DNA of 48,739 nucleotides from CAXSEF01 sp050955025 (GCA_050955025.1 JBPBQX010000159.1:1-48739), one strand, 5' to 3'. Shown: positions 17,251-26,097, counted from the first letter of the stretch. A program made the numbers and translations. Notes: a model not told the origin generated them from the sequence alone.

Positions 17251-17817
17251 ATGGTAGTTGAGGCTGATCCCGAGCGCCTTGCCGAGGCCCTGCTGTTCGC
17301 GCAGCCCGGCCCGGTGAACGCGGCCACCCTGGCGGCGGTGCTGCCCGAAGGCACGGACGCGCTCGAGGTGCTTGCGGCGGTGCGGGGGCGCTATGCCGGG
17401 CGGGGCGTGGAGCTGGTGGAGGCGGACGGCGGCTGGATGTTCCGCACGGCCGCGGACCTGGCGCCGCTGCTGGTGCGGGTGGTGGAGCGCAAGCGCCGGC
17501 TGCCGCGGGCGGCGATGGAGGTGCTGGCGGTGGTCGCGTACCACCAGCCGGTGACGCGTGCGGAGATCGAGGAGCGGCGCGGGGCGAGCCTGGGGCAGGC
17601 GACGCTGGACGCGCTGCTGGAGTCCGGGCTGATCCGGCCGGCGGGGCGGCGCGAGGCGCCGGGGCGGCCGACGCTCTGGGCGACGACGCCGGCGTTCCTG
17701 GCGCAGTTCGGGCTGCGCGACCTGCGCGACCTGCCGCGGCGCGAGGACCTGGTGGTGGAGCCGCCCGGGCCTGCAGAAGCGGAGCCTGACAAGGCGATCG
17801 CAGCCGCTGAAACTTAG
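17251..17817 (+). CDS. scpB: ScpB-like segregation and condensation protein, orphan
   Basis: A 188-residue double winged-helix protein. Features are an N-terminal EALLFAQPGPV segment, GVELVEADGGWMFRTA, KRRLPRAAMEVLAVVAYHQPVTRAEIEERRG (the ScpB signature) and the second winged helix LIRPAGRREAPGRPTLWATTPAFL. ScpB binds the ScpA kleisin and SMC to organise chromosomes. No scpA or smc is adjacent, unlike the usual scpA-scpB pair. The start is ATG 17251 with GAGG overlapping the upstream stop region. Its GC-rich codon use matches the core chromosome better than the island's AT-rich genes. It may be captured cargo or an element-maintenance gene. Confidence 0.88.
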   Translation: MVVEADPERLAEALLFAQPGPVNAATLAAVLPEGTDALEVLAAVRGRYAGRGVELVEADGGWMFRTAADLAPLLVRVVERKRRLPRAAMEVLAVVAYHQPVTRAEIEERRGASLGQATLDALLESGLIRPAGRREAPGRPTLWATTPAFLAQFGLRDLRDLPRREDLVVEPPGPAEAEPDKAIAAAET

Positions 17818-18022
17818 ATCGAGCAGGAGTGCGGTCGGTAAAGGTCATGGTGGTGTTACTGATGCAAGAGCGAGCTTTGCGCGAAGAGACTGGTCGAGAT
17901 GGACGCCGACTGGACGGGACGGCGTGTTCCGGTAAGTGACAAAGCTGCAGAACCACCGTCGCGATCGTAGGCCTGCAGCCCTTCGCGGTGGCACGTCTGC
18001 GACAGCGCCACAGGAAACCAGC

Positions 18023-18205
18023 ATGCCCGACCAAGTGCGTGACCAAACTCCGAGCTTCCCAAATTTTCAGTGCACCGGCTGCGGTAAGATCGTGCCTCGT
18101 CGCGCGCCACACCCGGATCCGGAGAAGCAGAAGCGCCTCATGCAGATGCCGTTCGATCGCTTCTGCGATGATTGCCACCCGTTGTTGCCGCACATCGACG
18201 ACTAG
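18023..18205 (+). CDS. Small zinc-ribbon protein
   Basis: Sixty residues from ATG 18023 with AGGAAA six bases upstream. Two CxxC pairs (QCTGCGK near residue 18 and FCDDCH near residue 49) are spaced to bind one zinc ion. No partner domain is present. Possibly a small nucleic-acid-binding or adaptor protein; function unknown. Confidence 0.6.
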   Translation: MPDQVRDQTPSFPNFQCTGCGKIVPRRAPHPDPEKQKRLMQMPFDRFCDDCHPLLPHIDD

Positions 18206-18265
18206 GGCCTTCCTGCCCTGTCTGTCGCCCCGCCGTTCAACCGCGCCATCGCGCTGGCCTGCACC

Positions 18266-18535
18266 ATGGCGACCCTGCGCGGCCGGTGGCTGCATGCCCG
18301 TTGCAGGTGCGCCCACCTCAGCTCGCACCCGATCCGGCTGCTGCTGACGAACGGACGCGCTCGAGCCGGCCAGCCTCTCGCGGATCTGCTGGTGCGCCTG
18401 CGCTGTGACGCGTGCGGCGCCAGGCCGGTGACGGTGCACCTGACCGAGGCCGCGTATCCGCCGGCGGTGCGGGGCGACATGGTGCAGGGGTGGCAGATGC
18501 TGCTGCACGGGGCGGAAGAGACGCCTCTGGACTGA
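18266..18535 (+). CDS. Small zinc-binding-like protein, paralogue of 38766-39050
   Basis: Predicted 89 residues from ATG 18266, in the same frame as the preceding small gene. CRC (about residue 13) and LRCDACG (about residue 46) align with CRCGR and LRCSDCG of the right-end paralogue. No clear ribosome binding site precedes this ATG, and homology extends a few codons upstream, so the start is uncertain. Confidence 0.5.
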   Translation: MATLRGRWLHARCRCAHLSSHPIRLLLTNGRARAGQPLADLLVRLRCDACGARPVTVHLTEAAYPPAVRGDMVQGWQMLLHGAEETPLD

Positions 18536-18544
18536 GCCTGCAAA

Positions 18545-18642
18545 GCGCTAGAGCACGACGGGCGGGTGGTGCTGACACCGCGCTACCCGCCCCAGCGCGG
18601 CGACGAGCGAGGCTGGCTGGTAGTATGGGGGGTGACTACACA
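18545..18642 (+). pseudogene. Fragment of a zinc-ribbon paralogue C terminus
   Basis: Translating 18545-18642 gives VVLTPRYPPQRGDERGWLVVWG. This matches the C-terminal VVLAPRYPSQRGDERGMLVVWGR of the 38766-39050 protein but lacks the N-terminal Cys half. It looks like a truncated leftover of a second copy beside 18266-18535. Confidence 0.6.
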
Positions 18643-18681
18643 GGTATATGCCTCACCTGTAAGCACTTGGATCTATTTACC

Positions 18682-19476
18682 ATGATCACCGAACACCCGA
18701 CCTTCCAAGCGCCAAGCAATGTTGATATTCCGATATGGAGGTACATGGATTTGTCAAAATTCATTGCGCTTATCCAGTCGCAAAGTCTGTATTTTCCTAT
18801 TATAACGAATCTAGGCGACCCATTTGAGGGGTCTGTACCAAGCAAAGAACTGATGATCCAGTATGTTCTCGACAATAGACACCCTGGCGGGGAACTTGAA
18901 CGTTATGGATAAAGCACTCAGACAGAGATAGTCAACGCTGTTACGGGAATGAGAAGTCTATTTAAGGGCATGCTTACTGGACTTTTTGTAAGCTGCTGGC
19001 ACATGAACGAGCACGAGTCGGCTGCTATGTGGGGTCTATACTCTTCGACAAGCGACTCAATCTGTATCAAAACAACATACAGGCAACTGGCAGCAATTCT
19101 GCCGCAGTGGGTATTTCTTGGAAAAGTGCAGTATATCGATTATAGATTTTCAGCCTTCCATGCAGGAAACTCACTCAATGCCTTCGTTAGAAAGAGAATG
19201 TCTTACGCTCATGAGCGAGAATTAAGAGCAGTTGTTTACAACCGTCCAGCAGATACCGGATTTCACGAATGCGTAGATCAGTATGTGCAGTTTGATGAAA
19301 GAGGCACTGCCGTTGGCATAAGTATACCGATGAATATCAATGGATTGATCAACGAAATTTGCGTCAATCCTAAATCGCCACTTTGGTTTCTAAATGTTGT
19401 CAATGATATTCTTGGGAAATACGAAATGGGCTTAAGCGCAATAAACTCGGAGCTGAGCGCCAGACCGCTATTTTAG
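18682..19476 (+). pseudogene. DUF2971-like protein, interrupted by one in-frame TAA
   Basis: The frame starts at ATG 18682 (IPIWRYMDLSKFIALIQSQS, LYFP, DPFEGSVPSKEL), meets TAA at 18910-18912 and continues in the same frame to 19476 (FVSCWHMNEHESAAMWGLYS, ICIKTTYRQL, RMSYAHERELRAVVYN, ICVNPKSPLWF). The order dPFEGS ... CWH.NE.ES.AMW.LY is typical of DUF2971 proteins, whose role is unknown though they recur in accessory and defence islands. The downstream part could also start at ATG 18949. The DNA is distinctly AT-richer than its neighbours, indicating recent acquisition. Confidence 0.6.
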
Positions 19477-19502
19477 TGCGCCTTTGCAAACCGCGATCCC
19501 AT

Positions 19503-19765
19503 TTATCCCGCCCGCAACCCCATCGTCATCCTCGCCAGCGCCGCTGCCGCCCGCACATCCGGCTCGTCCCCCTGCCCCGCCCGGTCCGCCAGCTCGACCC
19601 ACAGCGCATGGATCGTGACCTCGGCGCCGGCCGCGCGCAACTCGCTCTCCACCCGGGCCAGCGTCGCACGGGCGCGCATCTCTAGGCCCTCCTGCGGGCA
19701 GTAGCGGACGTGTCATGCGGCCTGATCGTCGGGGGTGAGGGCGGCGAGGCCTGACGGGGTGAGAG
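19503..19765 (-). pseudogene. Decayed paralogue of the 37576-37872 gene
   Basis: Read on the minus strand this gives LTPSGLAALTPDDQAA, then TGA (19713-19715) in place of Trp, then HVRYCPQEGLEMRARATLAR, VESELRAAGAEVTIHALWVE and GDEPDVRAAAALARMTMGL. It is highly similar to the intact 98-residue protein at 37576-37872. A single TGG-to-TGA change would explain the loss. The 5' end is not recognisable. Confidence 0.75.
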
Positions 19766-19871
19766 GTTGCGACTGCGGTAGTCACATAAGCATACCGGAC
19801 ACATCCTTGAATAATCCTTGTCAGCGGGTTTGTCCCTCCATGAGTGTGTTCAAAAATCGAGGGATCGTCTG

Positions 19872-21479
19872 ATGGTTACAACGACCTGGATCGCCGGCTC
19901 GGGCGACTGGAACAGCGCATCGAACTGGAGCAACGGCGTCCCAGGTCCCGCCGACACTGCCGTCATTGGCAACAACCTGACGGTCGGCGGCCCCTACACG
20001 ATCACCGGCGGCGGCACCGTCGCCACGCTCGACATCGAACTTCTCAAGAGAGCCGACGAACCGACGCTCTCGGGCGCGTATGTCGCCGGAACCTTCCTAG
20101 ACGACAACCTCGTCGCCCATCTGGCACCCAGCGCCGTCCTGTCGTTCGGCTCCGCCACGATCTCCGGCACGACATTCGAGGTCCAGCCCGGCGCCACCTT
20201 CGGGCCCGGCCCGCTCACCCTCGCCAACGGCAAGCTCGTCGGCACGACCGGTAACCTCGCCAATCCCCTAACCGTGCAGGGCAACAGCGTCATCGACGAG
20301 ACGGGCAGCGCGACCACCACCCTGACGGGGCCGATCGGCGGCTCCGGCTCGCTGCAGCTCTTCGGCAACGTCGTCGTGGCCGCCGCCAGCAGTCTCTCCG
20401 CCCCCCTGCTCGTCGGCGGATACGGCAGCCCTGCGGGAACCGAGGATGTCCAGTCGCACGTGGAGCTGGCCGCGCCGGGCTCGGCCGGTACCGGACCCGT
20501 CGTGCTGGCCACGGGCACGCTGGCGATCGACCGGGGCGTCCTTGTGGGCAGCATCACTGCCGCCACCCTGGACGACGCCGCCATCAACGCCACCGACCAG
20601 TCCGACACGGTGTTCGCCGGCCATTTCGGCCTCTCCTACACGAACGGCAGCGGCCATCCCACGATCATCGGCGCGCTGGCCCCCGGCCCCGCCCTGCGCA
20701 ACGAGGGTCCCATGATCTTCGGCGCCATGACAGTGCAGGGCGGCACCGGCAGCATCACCGTGTTCGGAGGCAACAGTAGCTGCCTGGCCTACGGCGGCAC
20801 GGCCGGCGGCAACGTCCTGATCGGCGGCGCGGACCTGTCCGCCTACGGGACGCTGTCGGCGGACGGAAGCTACTACCAGCCGCCAAACTTCCTGGCCTAT
20901 GTCGACGAGCCGGGGCCGGCCACCCTGTTCGCGGGCGGCGACCGCGACCTACTCGTCGCCACCGGCACCGAAAACAACAAACCCGGCTACCCCGATGCCA
21001 CCCTGATCGCCGCTGGCGGCCGCGAGACCCTGACCGGCGCGGGCTCCACCGGGCGCGTTCTGATCTTCGGCAGTAACGGGGCGGACGTGATTGCGGCCGG
21101 CGCGGGTGCGAGCACCATCGTGGCGGGCAGCGGCGCGGCCACGATCAGCGGCGGCAGCGCGGGCACGGCGATCTTCGCGGGAACCGGCTCCGCCGTCGTG
21201 CTCGGCGGCAGCGGTGCCGACTACGTCCAGGTCGGCGCGGGCAACGCCACGCTGTTCGCCGGATCAGGCATGGACCTGATCGGCCTGGTCAGCGGCCAAG
21301 CCGGCGGCAGCCTGGTGGTCTCGGGCTTTCGTCCGGGCACGGACCGCATCTCCGCCCAGGGCTACTATCTTTCGGCCTTCACCGAAAACACGACTGGCGG
21401 CAACACGGTCATCCAATTCAACGACAATACGAGGCTGACGTTGCTGGGAGTCACCTCGCCGATCGGCTCATTCTCGTGA
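19872..21479 (+). CDS. Beta-strand-repeat / RTX-like exported protein (island cargo)
   Basis: A 535-residue protein from ATG 19872, with GAGGGA about six bases upstream. It opens with TTWIAGSGDWNSASNWSNG, the W-x-x-x-x-GxWxxxxNW motif seen at the start of many autotransporter-like or surface beta-repeat proteins. Long Gly/Ala/Thr-rich beta repeats follow, with GGSGADYVQVGAGNATLFAG RTX-like units near residues 440-470. The C terminus (GGSLVVSGFRPGTDRISAQG, ending SPIGSFS) parallels that of the 1126-2469 protein. It is probably a type I secretion substrate exported by host machinery encoded elsewhere. No Sec signal is seen. Confidence 0.75.
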   Translation: MVTTTWIAGSGDWNSASNWSNGVPGPADTAVIGNNLTVGGPYTITGGGTVATLDIELLKRADEPTLSGAYVAGTFLDDNLVAHLAPSAVLSFGSATISGTTFEVQPGATFGPGPLTLANGKLVGTTGNLANPLTVQGNSVIDETGSATTTLTGPIGGSGSLQLFGNVVVAAASSLSAPLLVGGYGSPAGTEDVQSHVELAAPGSAGTGPVVLATGTLAIDRGVLVGSITAATLDDAAINATDQSDTVFAGHFGLSYTNGSGHPTIIGALAPGPALRNEGPMIFGAMTVQGGTGSITVFGGNSSCLAYGGTAGGNVLIGGADLSAYGTLSADGSYYQPPNFLAYVDEPGPATLFAGGDRDLLVATGTENNKPGYPDATLIAAGGRETLTGAGSTGRVLIFGSNGADVIAAGAGASTIVAGSGAATISGGSAGTAIFAGTGSAVVLGGSGADYVQVGAGNATLFAGSGMDLIGLVSGQAGGSLVVSGFRPGTDRISAQGYYLSAFTENTTGGNTVIQFNDNTRLTLLGVTSPIGSFS

Positions 21480-21681
21480 GATGGAGGAGGGCTGGTGGTT
21501 CCGGCCCTCCTGCTCCAGGCCGGGAACGTCGCCCCCGGTTGTAGCAGGCCCTCAGCACTGCCCGGCCGCCACTAGGCCCGGAGCACGTCGCCAAGAGAGC
21601 AAGCCCTCAAACGCCAAGTTGTGCCCGACATCAGAAGCCCCCCCCCCCCGGCAGCATCTCGGAGGATCCCCGTGCAGGCTT

Positions 21682-22314
21682 TCAGGGGTCGGGCGGGCCA
21701 ATCAGGTTGTCGTCCTGCAGGTACCCGCCGCGCAGGAGGACTGGCAGCGTCCGAATGAAGTCGCGCAACGCTTCGTTCACGCCCTCCCAGAGCGCCTGCG
21801 CCACCGCCTCCGGCAGGTTCAGCTCGCGGCACGACGCGGCCAGGCCGGCCCGCATCGCCTCGCCCAGATGTTGCAGCACCACCAACAGCGCCTCTCGCAC
21901 GGCTGCCGCCGACACCAGCTCACGACGTGCTGCCAACTCGCGGCGCGCCAGGCGCTGGTTCTGGCGGCGCAGCAGCTCGAGCTTCGCGGCGTCGAGCTGG
22001 TCGCGCAGGGCTCGGGGCGCCTCGCTATCGGCGCCACCCGACAGGTCCAGGCTGGCCCCACGGGGAGGCTGCCGGCGTAGGCGGACGAACGCTACCACCG
22101 CGTCGGGGTCGAACTGGTAGCGCTGGCCGTGGGTGCCGTGCGCCAGGACGGGGAAGTCCGGCCACTTCCGGAGCCAGCCACGCAACGTCTCGCGCGACAC
22201 CTCCAGGCGCGCCGCCATGTCGGCCAGCGACAACCCGGGCGGGGGCTCGGTCAGGGTGTCAGGCGACAACAACGCCAACCCCGAAAACTTTTCTGGTCCA
22301 AGTGTGTCCCCCAC
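21682..22314 (-). CDS. Phage terminase small subunit, Nu1-like
   Basis: A 210-residue protein from GTG 22314. Residues 28-80 form a winged-helix HTH, LSLADMAARLEVSRETLRGW followed by LRKWPDFPV and RYQFDPDAVVAFV. This is the pattern of lambda Nu1 and related terminase small subunits, where the HTH reads the cos/pac site. A long basic helical region follows (RDQLDAAKLELLRRQNQRLA), typical of the Nu1/DUF1441 dimerisation segment. The C terminus is amphipathic. No large terminase subunit is nearby. In phage satellites an own small subunit redirects helper packaging; that role here is inference. Confidence 0.7.
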   Translation of the reverse strand: MGDTLGPEKFSGLALLSPDTLTEPPPGLSLADMAARLEVSRETLRGWLRKWPDFPVLAHGTHGQRYQFDPDAVVAFVRLRRQPPRGASLDLSGGADSEAPRALRDQLDAAKLELLRRQNQRLARRELAARRELVSAAAVREALLVVLQHLGEAMRAGLAASCRELNLPEAVAQALWEGVNEALRDFIRTLPVLLRGGYLQDDNLIGPPDP

Positions 22315-22486
22315 CGCGCTTGCTCCCCGTGTTGCCCCCGCGAAAGCCTCTAGGGGCCCCGTCGTCCCTGCCCTTGCTGCCTGCCCCCATGGGCTGCTGC
22401 AGCCTCGCCGGGCGGCCCTGCGCCAGCCTCAAACCATCGCGCCGGGTGGCAGACCGGGCCGAGAAGACCCCGCCCAGCCGCCCCTC

Positions 22487-22614
22487 GGGTGGGTTCGGTG
22501 GGTTCGGTGGGTCACTTTCAGCCCCACCCCGTAAAGTGTCATGTTACGATACCGAACTGTGACAGTTCCCGCGGGGTAGCGAAAACAGACCCACCGAACC
22601 CACCGAACCCACCC
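22487..22614. repeat. Perfect 27-bp inverted repeat of 9-bp iterons; candidate replication origin
   Basis: Arms at 22487-22513 and 22588-22614 are exact reverse complements. Each consists of tandem 9-base units (GGTGGGTTC / GAACCCACC, nearly three copies). The 74-base spacer is AT-richer and contains the 13-base palindrome AACTGTGACAGTT (22555-22567). The right arm starts two bases after the stop codon of the primase/helicase gene; the left lies about 170 bases from the terS-like start. Iteron clusters beside an alpha/primase gene are how P4 origins are built. A transcription terminator is less likely because no T-run follows. Confidence 0.7.
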
Positions 22615-22615
22615 A

Positions 22616-25075
22616 TCATCCGACTCTCACAGCCCAGCGATGCACTCCGCCCTGGGCGCTTCCCGACCGCATGATGCGCAGCTTGCCGACGATCCGCCCC
22701 TCATGGTCGAGCAGCCATTTGCCCAGCCGCCGCGTGCTGATGGTCCCTCGGTCGCCCGCGATCCGCAGCAGTGCGTCCCGCAGTTCCGGCGCGGCGAAGT
22801 CGGTCGGCTCGCCCATTTGCGACGGCGCACGCCGCGATGCTTCCTCGGCGATGTCGCGCACCGTGCGCCCGTCTGTGCCGACGTGCTGCTGCCACAAGGT
22901 TAGCACCTCGCGCATCTCGGTCAGCTCGGGATCGTCCTGCCGTGCCGCCTCCATAGACGTGCACGGGTCGGCCTCGCCAAGCCACACCAGCGCCGAGCGC
23001 ACCAGGGCGGACCAGTCCTCAAACGACGCCAGCGTCGGCAGCAGCCCTGGGCGCCCAGCGGCGAGGTAGGCCAGCACGATCGTCAGGCACGCGCCGACGT
23101 AGCGTCCGCGATCCGCCAGCACCTCGGCGACGGGATCCTGTGCGAACTGGCGCAGCTCCGGCCGCTCCATCTCGGCGTCCAGTTCCGACACCAGCGAGCG
23201 CCGCACCATGTCGCCGCGCACCCGCAGCGCGTTGCCGGTTGCGAAGATGCAGGCGCGGGACTCGATCTCGATGATGTCGGACCGGCCGAGCGGCCGCACC
23301 CGGATCAGCGGGCGCTCCACGGCCTGACAGAGGATGTCGCCGCCGAGCTCGCCGTTGCAGTTGTCCAGGCTCACGATCGGGAACGCCGCCAGCAGCAGCC
23401 CGACCAAGCGCTTTTCCGTCTCGTCGGCGTTCGCTGCCGCTGCCACCACTGGGCAGGGCCGACCAGTCGCGATCGCGCTCGACAGGTCCACCAAGTAGGA
23501 CTTCCCGGTGCCTGCCGTGTGCGCCTTGATCGCGTGCAGGGGCGCCACGCTCAGCGCGCCTCGCACCACGGGCGTGATGAGCAAGGACAGGGCCACGGCC
23601 CGGTCGACGTCGGACTTGAACGGGAAGCCCACCAGCAGATCCCGCAGGCTGGCGAGCGCTGCTGCCGCGTCGGCCTGCGTCGGCCTGCTTGGCATCGCAG
23701 GCAGGCGCAGGGCGGGATCGGGGACGTGGTACAGGCGGGTAGCGGCATCGTATCCGGCCGCGGTTAGCACCGACCCACCCGGGCGCAGCGTGGGCGTCGT
23801 CACCACACCGGCCAGCCGCGGCAGCTTCCACTTGCCGATCCGGCTGAGCAGGACAGCCGCAACCATCATGGGCGGGTCGGTCGGCAGCCACGCATCGGAC
23901 CGTTTGTCGAACCGAACCCACCGGGCGACGGTGCTGAACAGGTCGATCATGGCCGGCTGGCTCAGCTCCGTGAGCCCGGCCGCCACCGTCATGCGCCCGC
24001 GCGACGCCGGCACCTCGGTGATGACGGGCTGCACCAGCGTGGTGCCGCGCTGGAACACCGGCAGCCCCGACGCCTTCACCACCGCTTCGGCCTGCGTCGC
24101 CAGGCGGTCCAGCCTGCCAGCCGCCACCTGGATCACCGGGCGCGGATCGTCGCCCGCTTCGGGTGCGTCCTCGACTGCATCAGCCGGTTTGCGCTGGCGC
24201 TTCTCCCGCCATCCCAGGTCGGCCGGCTGCTTTCCCAGCTTCTCGCACAGCCAGAACGCCGCAGCCTTGGCGTCCGGTGCGCCGCCGTGCTCCAGGACAA
24301 TGTCGACCGGGCTGCAGCCCTGCCGCGTGCCGAAGTCCTGCGCGCCGTCCGGGTGGACGCTTATGTCCTCCTCAAGCTGTCGGCCGAGATCCTCGGAGCT
24401 GATGCGCCACGCGCCAGTGCCTGTCTGGTGCTCCGCGCGCGGGAAGATTGCTGGCAGCCACGCTGCGATGCTCGCCAGCGCCGCGCTGTTCACCTTCCGG
24501 AAGAACTCGCCGTCCCGGGTGCCGCCTTGCACCTTCCCAGCGGCACCAGCCGGCACAGCGGCCGCGCGGACCGGTGCCGCTGCACCAGGTGCACCCGCGG
24601 CCTCCCTGGAGATCTCCTTCTCCGTCTGGCCGCCTGCCGCGCGCAGCGCCACCTCTGCCGCAGCCATGAAGCCGCGCAGCAGCTCCTCGGTGACGATCGG
24701 CAGCTCCTCGAGCGGCACACTCTGTGGCGTGCTCTCGGGCCAGCCGTAGGCCCGCCGGGTGTCTGGATGGATGCCGTGGGAGACGAACTGCTGCCCAGCG
24801 CCCAGTACCTCGACCTGCGCCTTCGCGCCACCGGGCAGGACCAGCTCCGGCGTCTCCATCTTCCGCAGCGGCGTCTCGGCCCGGTAGCAGCGCAGCCACT
24901 TCGGGGCTCGGCCGATGCGGACCAGCGGCGTCCAGCCCAGCATCTCCTCGGCGAGCTGCGCCACCTGGTCGGCCAGATCCGACGCCAGGATGTCGCCGTC
25001 GACAGCAATCAGCGTCCCGCACAACAACCCGGTGTTGGTGCACTCCGGCTGTGCCGTCTGCCAGGACCGGACCAT
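22616..25075 (-). CDS. Prim-pol (AEP primase) / SF3-like helicase replication protein, main reading frame
   Basis: An 819-residue frame following an in-frame TAG (25106-25108). N-terminal prim-pol motifs are NTGLLCG, LIAVDGDI (the DxD metal site) and FVSHGIHPDTRRAYGW (the conserved His). A linker region is followed by an ATPase domain: HTAGTGKSYLV (Walker A, about residue 525), FPIVSLDNCNGELGGD (Walker B region), an RPLGRSDIIEIES strand and CIFATGNALRVRGDMVRRSL (sensor 1/Arg finger region). These are typical of phage and satellite replication initiators that synthesise primers and unwind the origin. The first ATG after the amber is at 25075, but the intact protein should begin at about 25258. 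Without the missing 50 residues the prim-pol fold loses its first strands. Confidence 0.8.
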   Translation of the reverse strand: MVRSWQTAQPECTNTGLLCGTLIAVDGDILASDLADQVAQLAEEMLGWTPLVRIGRAPKWLRCYRAETPLRKMETPELVLPGGAKAQVEVLGAGQQFVSHGIHPDTRRAYGWPESTPQSVPLEELPIVTEELLRGFMAAAEVALRAAGGQTEKEISREAAGAPGAAAPVRAAAVPAGAAGKVQGGTRDGEFFRKVNSAALASIAAWLPAIFPRAEHQTGTGAWRISSEDLGRQLEEDISVHPDGAQDFGTRQGCSPVDIVLEHGGAPDAKAAAFWLCEKLGKQPADLGWREKRQRKPADAVEDAPEAGDDPRPVIQVAAGRLDRLATQAEAVVKASGLPVFQRGTTLVQPVITEVPASRGRMTVAAGLTELSQPAMIDLFSTVARWVRFDKRSDAWLPTDPPMMVAAVLLSRIGKWKLPRLAGVVTTPTLRPGGSVLTAAGYDAATRLYHVPDPALRLPAMPSRPTQADAAAALASLRDLLVGFPFKSDVDRAVALSLLITPVVRGALSVAPLHAIKAHTAGTGKSYLVDLSSAIATGRPCPVVAAAANADETEKRLVGLLLAAFPIVSLDNCNGELGGDILCQAVERPLIRVRPLGRSDIIEIESRACIFATGNALRVRGDMVRRSLVSELDAEMERPELRQFAQDPVAEVLADRGRYVGACLTIVLAYLAAGRPGLLPTLASFEDWSALVRSALVWLGEADPCTSMEAARQDDPELTEMREVLTLWQQHVGTDGRTVRDIAEEASRRAPSQMGEPTDFAAPELRDALLRIAGDRGTISTRRLGKWLLDHEGRIVGKLRIMRSGSAQGGVHRWAVRVG

Positions 25076-25105
25076 CGCGTCGCCGGCGCCGGTGCAGGCC
25101 TCCCG

Positions 25106-25258
25106 CTACTCCTTCATCACCGGGCGCTTGCCGGCGCTGCTGACGCGCATGGTGGGGGAGCTGACCGGCACAGGCTGGTAGCCACCGGCCCGGAGCGCGA
25201 GGCGTAACGCTGTCAGGCTGCTGTCGACGGGCGCTACAATGGCACCGATCGCGATCAA
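25106..25258 (-). pseudogene. N-terminal part of the prim-pol gene cut off by an amber codon
   Basis: The stretch from TTG 25258 (TTGA overlap with the upstream stop) encodes about 50 residues, including LTALRLALRAGGYQPVPV and GKRPVMKE, before TAG. The next residues in frame are REACTGAGDAM. GKRPVMKEW is the usual start of prim-pol proteins (G-K-x-P-x-x-x-x-W), so TAG probably replaces a TGG Trp codon. Confidence 0.7.
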
Positions 25259-25746
25259 TGCAGCACCTGCGGCTGCACCGGGTGCATGCCCCCGTTCGGC
25301 GGCCGGTAGCCGATGCGCGGCAGCGGCGCGAGGAACGCACCCCAGGCGTCGACCAGGCTCGAGGTCGTCTCGACCAACGCCAGGCGCCCGACCAGTTCGG
25401 CCGTCACCAGGGCGCCGCGGTAGTGCTCCGGCGCGCCACCGGCTCCGTGCACGACGGCGGCCCCTGCCCACGCCTTCAGCTTGCGTGCGCAACGCCAGCG
25501 GCCCGGCCCGAACGTCGGCTCGCCGTAGCCCGGATCGCCCCCTAACAGCACGACAGCGGGGCGCGTGAGCCGCGCGATCGTCTCGGCAGGCCAGGGCGTG
25601 TCCGGCATGGTGACGTAGACCAACGCGATCCGGCCCGCGGCGGCGGCCGCATACAGTGGGGCCTGCGCCGCTCCGATCTGCGCGAGCTTGTCGGCGACGG
25701 CCTGGATCGCTTCGCGGCTGCCAACCTTGAGATCAGGGCCGCTCAC
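25255..25746 (-). CDS. Hypothetical island protein upstream of the primase
   Basis: A 163-residue protein from GTG 25746, overlapping the preceding stop by GTGA. Visible segments include AGRIALVYVTMPDTPWPAE, RPAVVLLGGDPGYGEPTFGP, RCARKLKAWAGAAVVHG and PRIGYRPPNGGMHPV. An alternating beta/alpha pattern and a GGDPG turn suggest a small alpha/beta (Toprim- or Rossmann-like) fold, but I do not recognise the family. Its place inside the replication operon suggests a replication accessory role. Confidence 0.65.
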   Translation of the reverse strand: MSGPDLKVGSREAIQAVADKLAQIGAAQAPLYAAAAAGRIALVYVTMPDTPWPAETIARLTRPAVVLLGGDPGYGEPTFGPGRWRCARKLKAWAGAAVVHGAGGAPEHYRGALVTAELVGRLALVETTSSLVDAWGAFLAPLPRIGYRPPNGGMHPVQPQVLH

Positions 25747-25952
25747 GCCGGCACCTCGCACCGCACCTGATGCGCTTTCCAGCTCAGCAGCTCACCGCGC
25801 CGGCGGTTACCGCGGGCCAACTCGAGGTCGGAAGCAAGCTGCAGCTCGGCACTGGTCAACGGCCGGACGGCGTGCGGGGGGGCGACAGGCGCGGTACGCA
25901 CGGTGGCGCTGGGCGGTGCGCCGGAGCGTGAAGGCTTGGGACGCGAGGGCAT
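25743..25952 (-). CDS. Small basic hypothetical protein
   Basis: Sixty-nine residues from ATG 25952, with GGAG about nine bases upstream. The N-terminal half is basic and proline-rich (MPSRPKPSRSGAPP); the C-terminal half is helical (TSAELQLASDLELARGNRRR). It is translationally coupled to the next gene through GTGA. Function unknown. Confidence 0.5.
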   Translation of the reverse strand: MPSRPKPSRSGAPPSATVRTAPVAPPHAVRPLTSAELQLASDLELARGNRRRGELLSWKAHQVRCEVPA

Positions 25953-26097
25953 GGTGGCGGCTCTCCGTGATGGGAGCCGGCGTGCGGAGAGGCTTGAACC
26001 CGTGGCGGCAGGGCGGCTACATCTCGGCTGTCGAGGTCGAGACGTCCGCTTTCCCCCGCCGGTCAGCCTGCATCCGCAGGGGCCGGCGGCTCTGTTT

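Noticed and set aside
22487..22614. Large inverted repeat as a simple terminator
   Set aside because: The spacer is 74 bases, no T-run follows on either side, and the arms are made of 9-base tandem units, which suits an iteron array better.
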